64,000 nucleotides of DNA from Streptomyces chrestomyceticus JCM 4735 (lineage in GTDB: Bacteria; Actinomycetota; Actinomycetes; Streptomycetales; Streptomycetaceae): positions 4,650,001-4,714,000 of the forward strand of contig NZ_BHZC01000001.1 in assembly GCF_003865135.1 (NCBI RefSeq). The letters are read 5' to 3'. Numbering within the stretch: the first letter of the stretch is position 1; every line of letters starts with the position of its first letter. Below are positions 63,214-64,000 of this stretch, one piece after another. Position numbers and translations under genes: made by a program. The notes below the pieces were generated by a model. That model made no database searches, was not told where the DNA came from, and saw only the letters and a list, made by a program, of their open reading frames with translations.

Positions 63214-63660
63214 TCAGGCGGCGACGACCTCGACGCCCAGCTTCGCGACAACGTCGCTGTGCAGGCGTACGGACACCTGGTGCGCGCCCAGGGTCTTGAT
63301 CGGCGAGCCGAGCTCGACGCGGCGCTTGTCCACGTCGGGGCCGCCCGCGGCCTTGATCGCCGAGGCGACGTCGGCCGGCGTGACGGAGCCGAACAGGCGG
63401 CCGGCGTCGCCGGCACGCACGGCCAGCTTCACCTTGACGCCCTCGAGCTGGCCCTTGACCTCGTTGGCCTGCTCGACCGAGGCGATCTCGCGGATCTTGC
63501 GACCGCGGCGGATCTGCTCGACGTCCTTCTCGCCACCCTTGGTCCAGCGGATCGCGAAACCGCGCGGGACCAGGTAGTTACGGGCGTAACCGTCACGGAC
63601 GTCGACGACGTCGCCGGCGGTGCCGAGGCCGGAGACCTCGTGGGTGAGGATGATCTTCAT
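63214..63660 (-). CDS. rplI: 50S ribosomal protein bL9
   Basis: 148 aa, beginning [20 protein letters not shown], with the bL9 signature [14 protein letters not shown], the long connecting helix and a C-terminal rRNA-binding domain. It lies 18 bases downstream of rpsR in the usual ssb-rpsR-rplI-dnaB arrangement (here dnaB is separated by MATE and protease genes in the opposite orientation). Confidence 0.98.
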   Translation of the reverse strand: MKIILTHEVSGLGTAGDVVDVRDGYARNYLVPRGFAIRWTKGGEKDVEQIRRGRKIREIASVEQANEVKGQLEGVKVKLAVRAGDAGRLFGSVTPADVASAIKAAGGPDVDKRRVELGSPIKTLGAHQVSVRLHSDVVAKLGVEVVAA

Positions 63661-63678
63661 GAGTCGGTCACCCTTCCC

Positions 63679-63915
63679 TTATCGCGCAGTGGAGGTGTAG
63701 GGCAGCAGCGCCATCTCACGGCTGTTCTTCACGGCCGTGGCGACGTCACGCTGGTGCTGGGTGCAGTTGCCGGTCACCCGGCGGGCACGGATCTTGCCGC
63801 GGTCGGAGATGAACTTCCGCAGCAGGTTCGTGTCCTTGTAGTCGACGTAGGAGATCTTCTCCTTGCAGAACACGCAAACCTTCTTCTTAGGCTTGCGAGC
63901 AGGCGGCTTCGCCAT
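63679..63915 (-). CDS. rpsR: 30S ribosomal protein bS18, Cys-containing form
   Basis: 78 aa, with [20 protein letters not shown] at the core. Cys pairs CVFC near the start and the later CTQH provide a C-x2-C plus C-x2-H set, marking the zinc-binding (C+) form of S18. Streptomyces commonly also have a zinc-free paralogue elsewhere under Zur control. Its upstream partner, presumably ssb, lies beyond the right edge. Confidence 0.97.
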   Translation of the reverse strand: MAKPPARKPKKKVCVFCKEKISYVDYKDTNLLRKFISDRGKIRARRVTGNCTQHQRDVATAVKNSREMALLPYTSTAR

Positions 63916-63974
63916 TGTCTCTCTCCAGTGAGTTCAAGAAGTTTGTGCTGACGCCCTCAGGCCCTCGGCCGCCT

Positions 63975-64000
63975 CGCGCTGTTTCACGTGAAACAGCGCG
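63975..64000. other. parS site in a 26-base palindrome at the window edge
   Basis: The core GTTTCACGTGAAAC (63981-63994) is flanked by CGCGCT and AGCGCG to give a perfect 26-base palindrome that ends exactly at the window edge; it may extend further. It lies in the intergenic region upstream of rpsR. Confidence 0.95.

Overview
The window is high-GC DNA with a strong G/C bias at third codon positions, GTG and TTG starts, rare TTA codons, and the Streptomyces markers ssgR-ssgA, a fused CydDC exporter, DUF5326, a Rex (ROP) operator and several parS sites of the TGTTTCACGTGAAACA type. It reads as the core of a Streptomyces chromosome. The rpsR-rplI-dnaB block at the right edge and the parS sites suggest that oriC lies a few tens of kb beyond the right end (inference). 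I see no rRNA, tRNA, insertion sequence, CRISPR array or secondary-metabolite cluster.

Layout. 1-10.4 kb: a diiron-type hydrolase with a MerR regulator; a PadR regulator divergent from a membrane protein and a carotenoid-cleavage-type oxygenase; a TetR regulator; PspAB/HtpX envelope-stress genes; a LLM flavin oxidoreductase; a HAD phosphatase. 10.4-20.4 kb: a secreted M23 peptidase, a DevS-like GAF histidine kinase and the cytochrome bd locus cydA-cydB-cydDC, with a perfect Rex operator upstream of cydA. 20.4-29.3 kb: hisC-like aminotransferase, LacI regulator, metallophosphoesterase, membrane protein, a lone Bro-N DNA-binding gene, and thiC under a TPP riboswitch. 29.3-37.9 kb: YibE/F protein, ssgA and its IclR-type activator ssgR, small membrane proteins, cupin, a tyrosine phosphatase with a heptad-repeat tail, a cystathionine gamma-lyase-type enzyme, a LysR gene with four TTA codons, and a NUDIX hydrolase. 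37.9-46.3 kb: PNPOx-like protein, flavohemoglobin and HAD phosphatase (the last two apparently frameshifted), membrane protein, HbpS-like protein, MFS exporter with divergent MarR, and a GNAT. 46.3-58.9 kb: TetR with a Cys-rich tail, two parS sites (one inside a terminator), aminotransferase, serine hydrolase, a MerR regulator fused to sliding-clamp domains with another parS in its last codons, and small redox genes with LysR and TetR regulators. 58.9-64.0 kb: dnaB with a cluster of DnaA-box-like sites upstream, MATE exporter, trypsin-like protease, rplI, rpsR and a last parS.

Three themes link the genes. Oxygen and redox sensing is concentrated around cydABDC (Rex operator, DevS-like kinase) and the flavohemoglobin. 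Development is represented by ssgR/ssgA and by TTA (bldA-dependent) codons in ssgR and a LysR gene. Chromosome segregation signals overlap genes: parS supplies the probable start codon of cydDC, the last codons of the MerR-clamp gene, and the stem of an intrinsic terminator. The most unusual protein is the MerR-sliding-clamp fusion at 51673-52797. Two genes (39253-41357 and 41824-42455) each look one base short in or near G/C runs, so either the sequence has homopolymer errors or both are real frameshifts.
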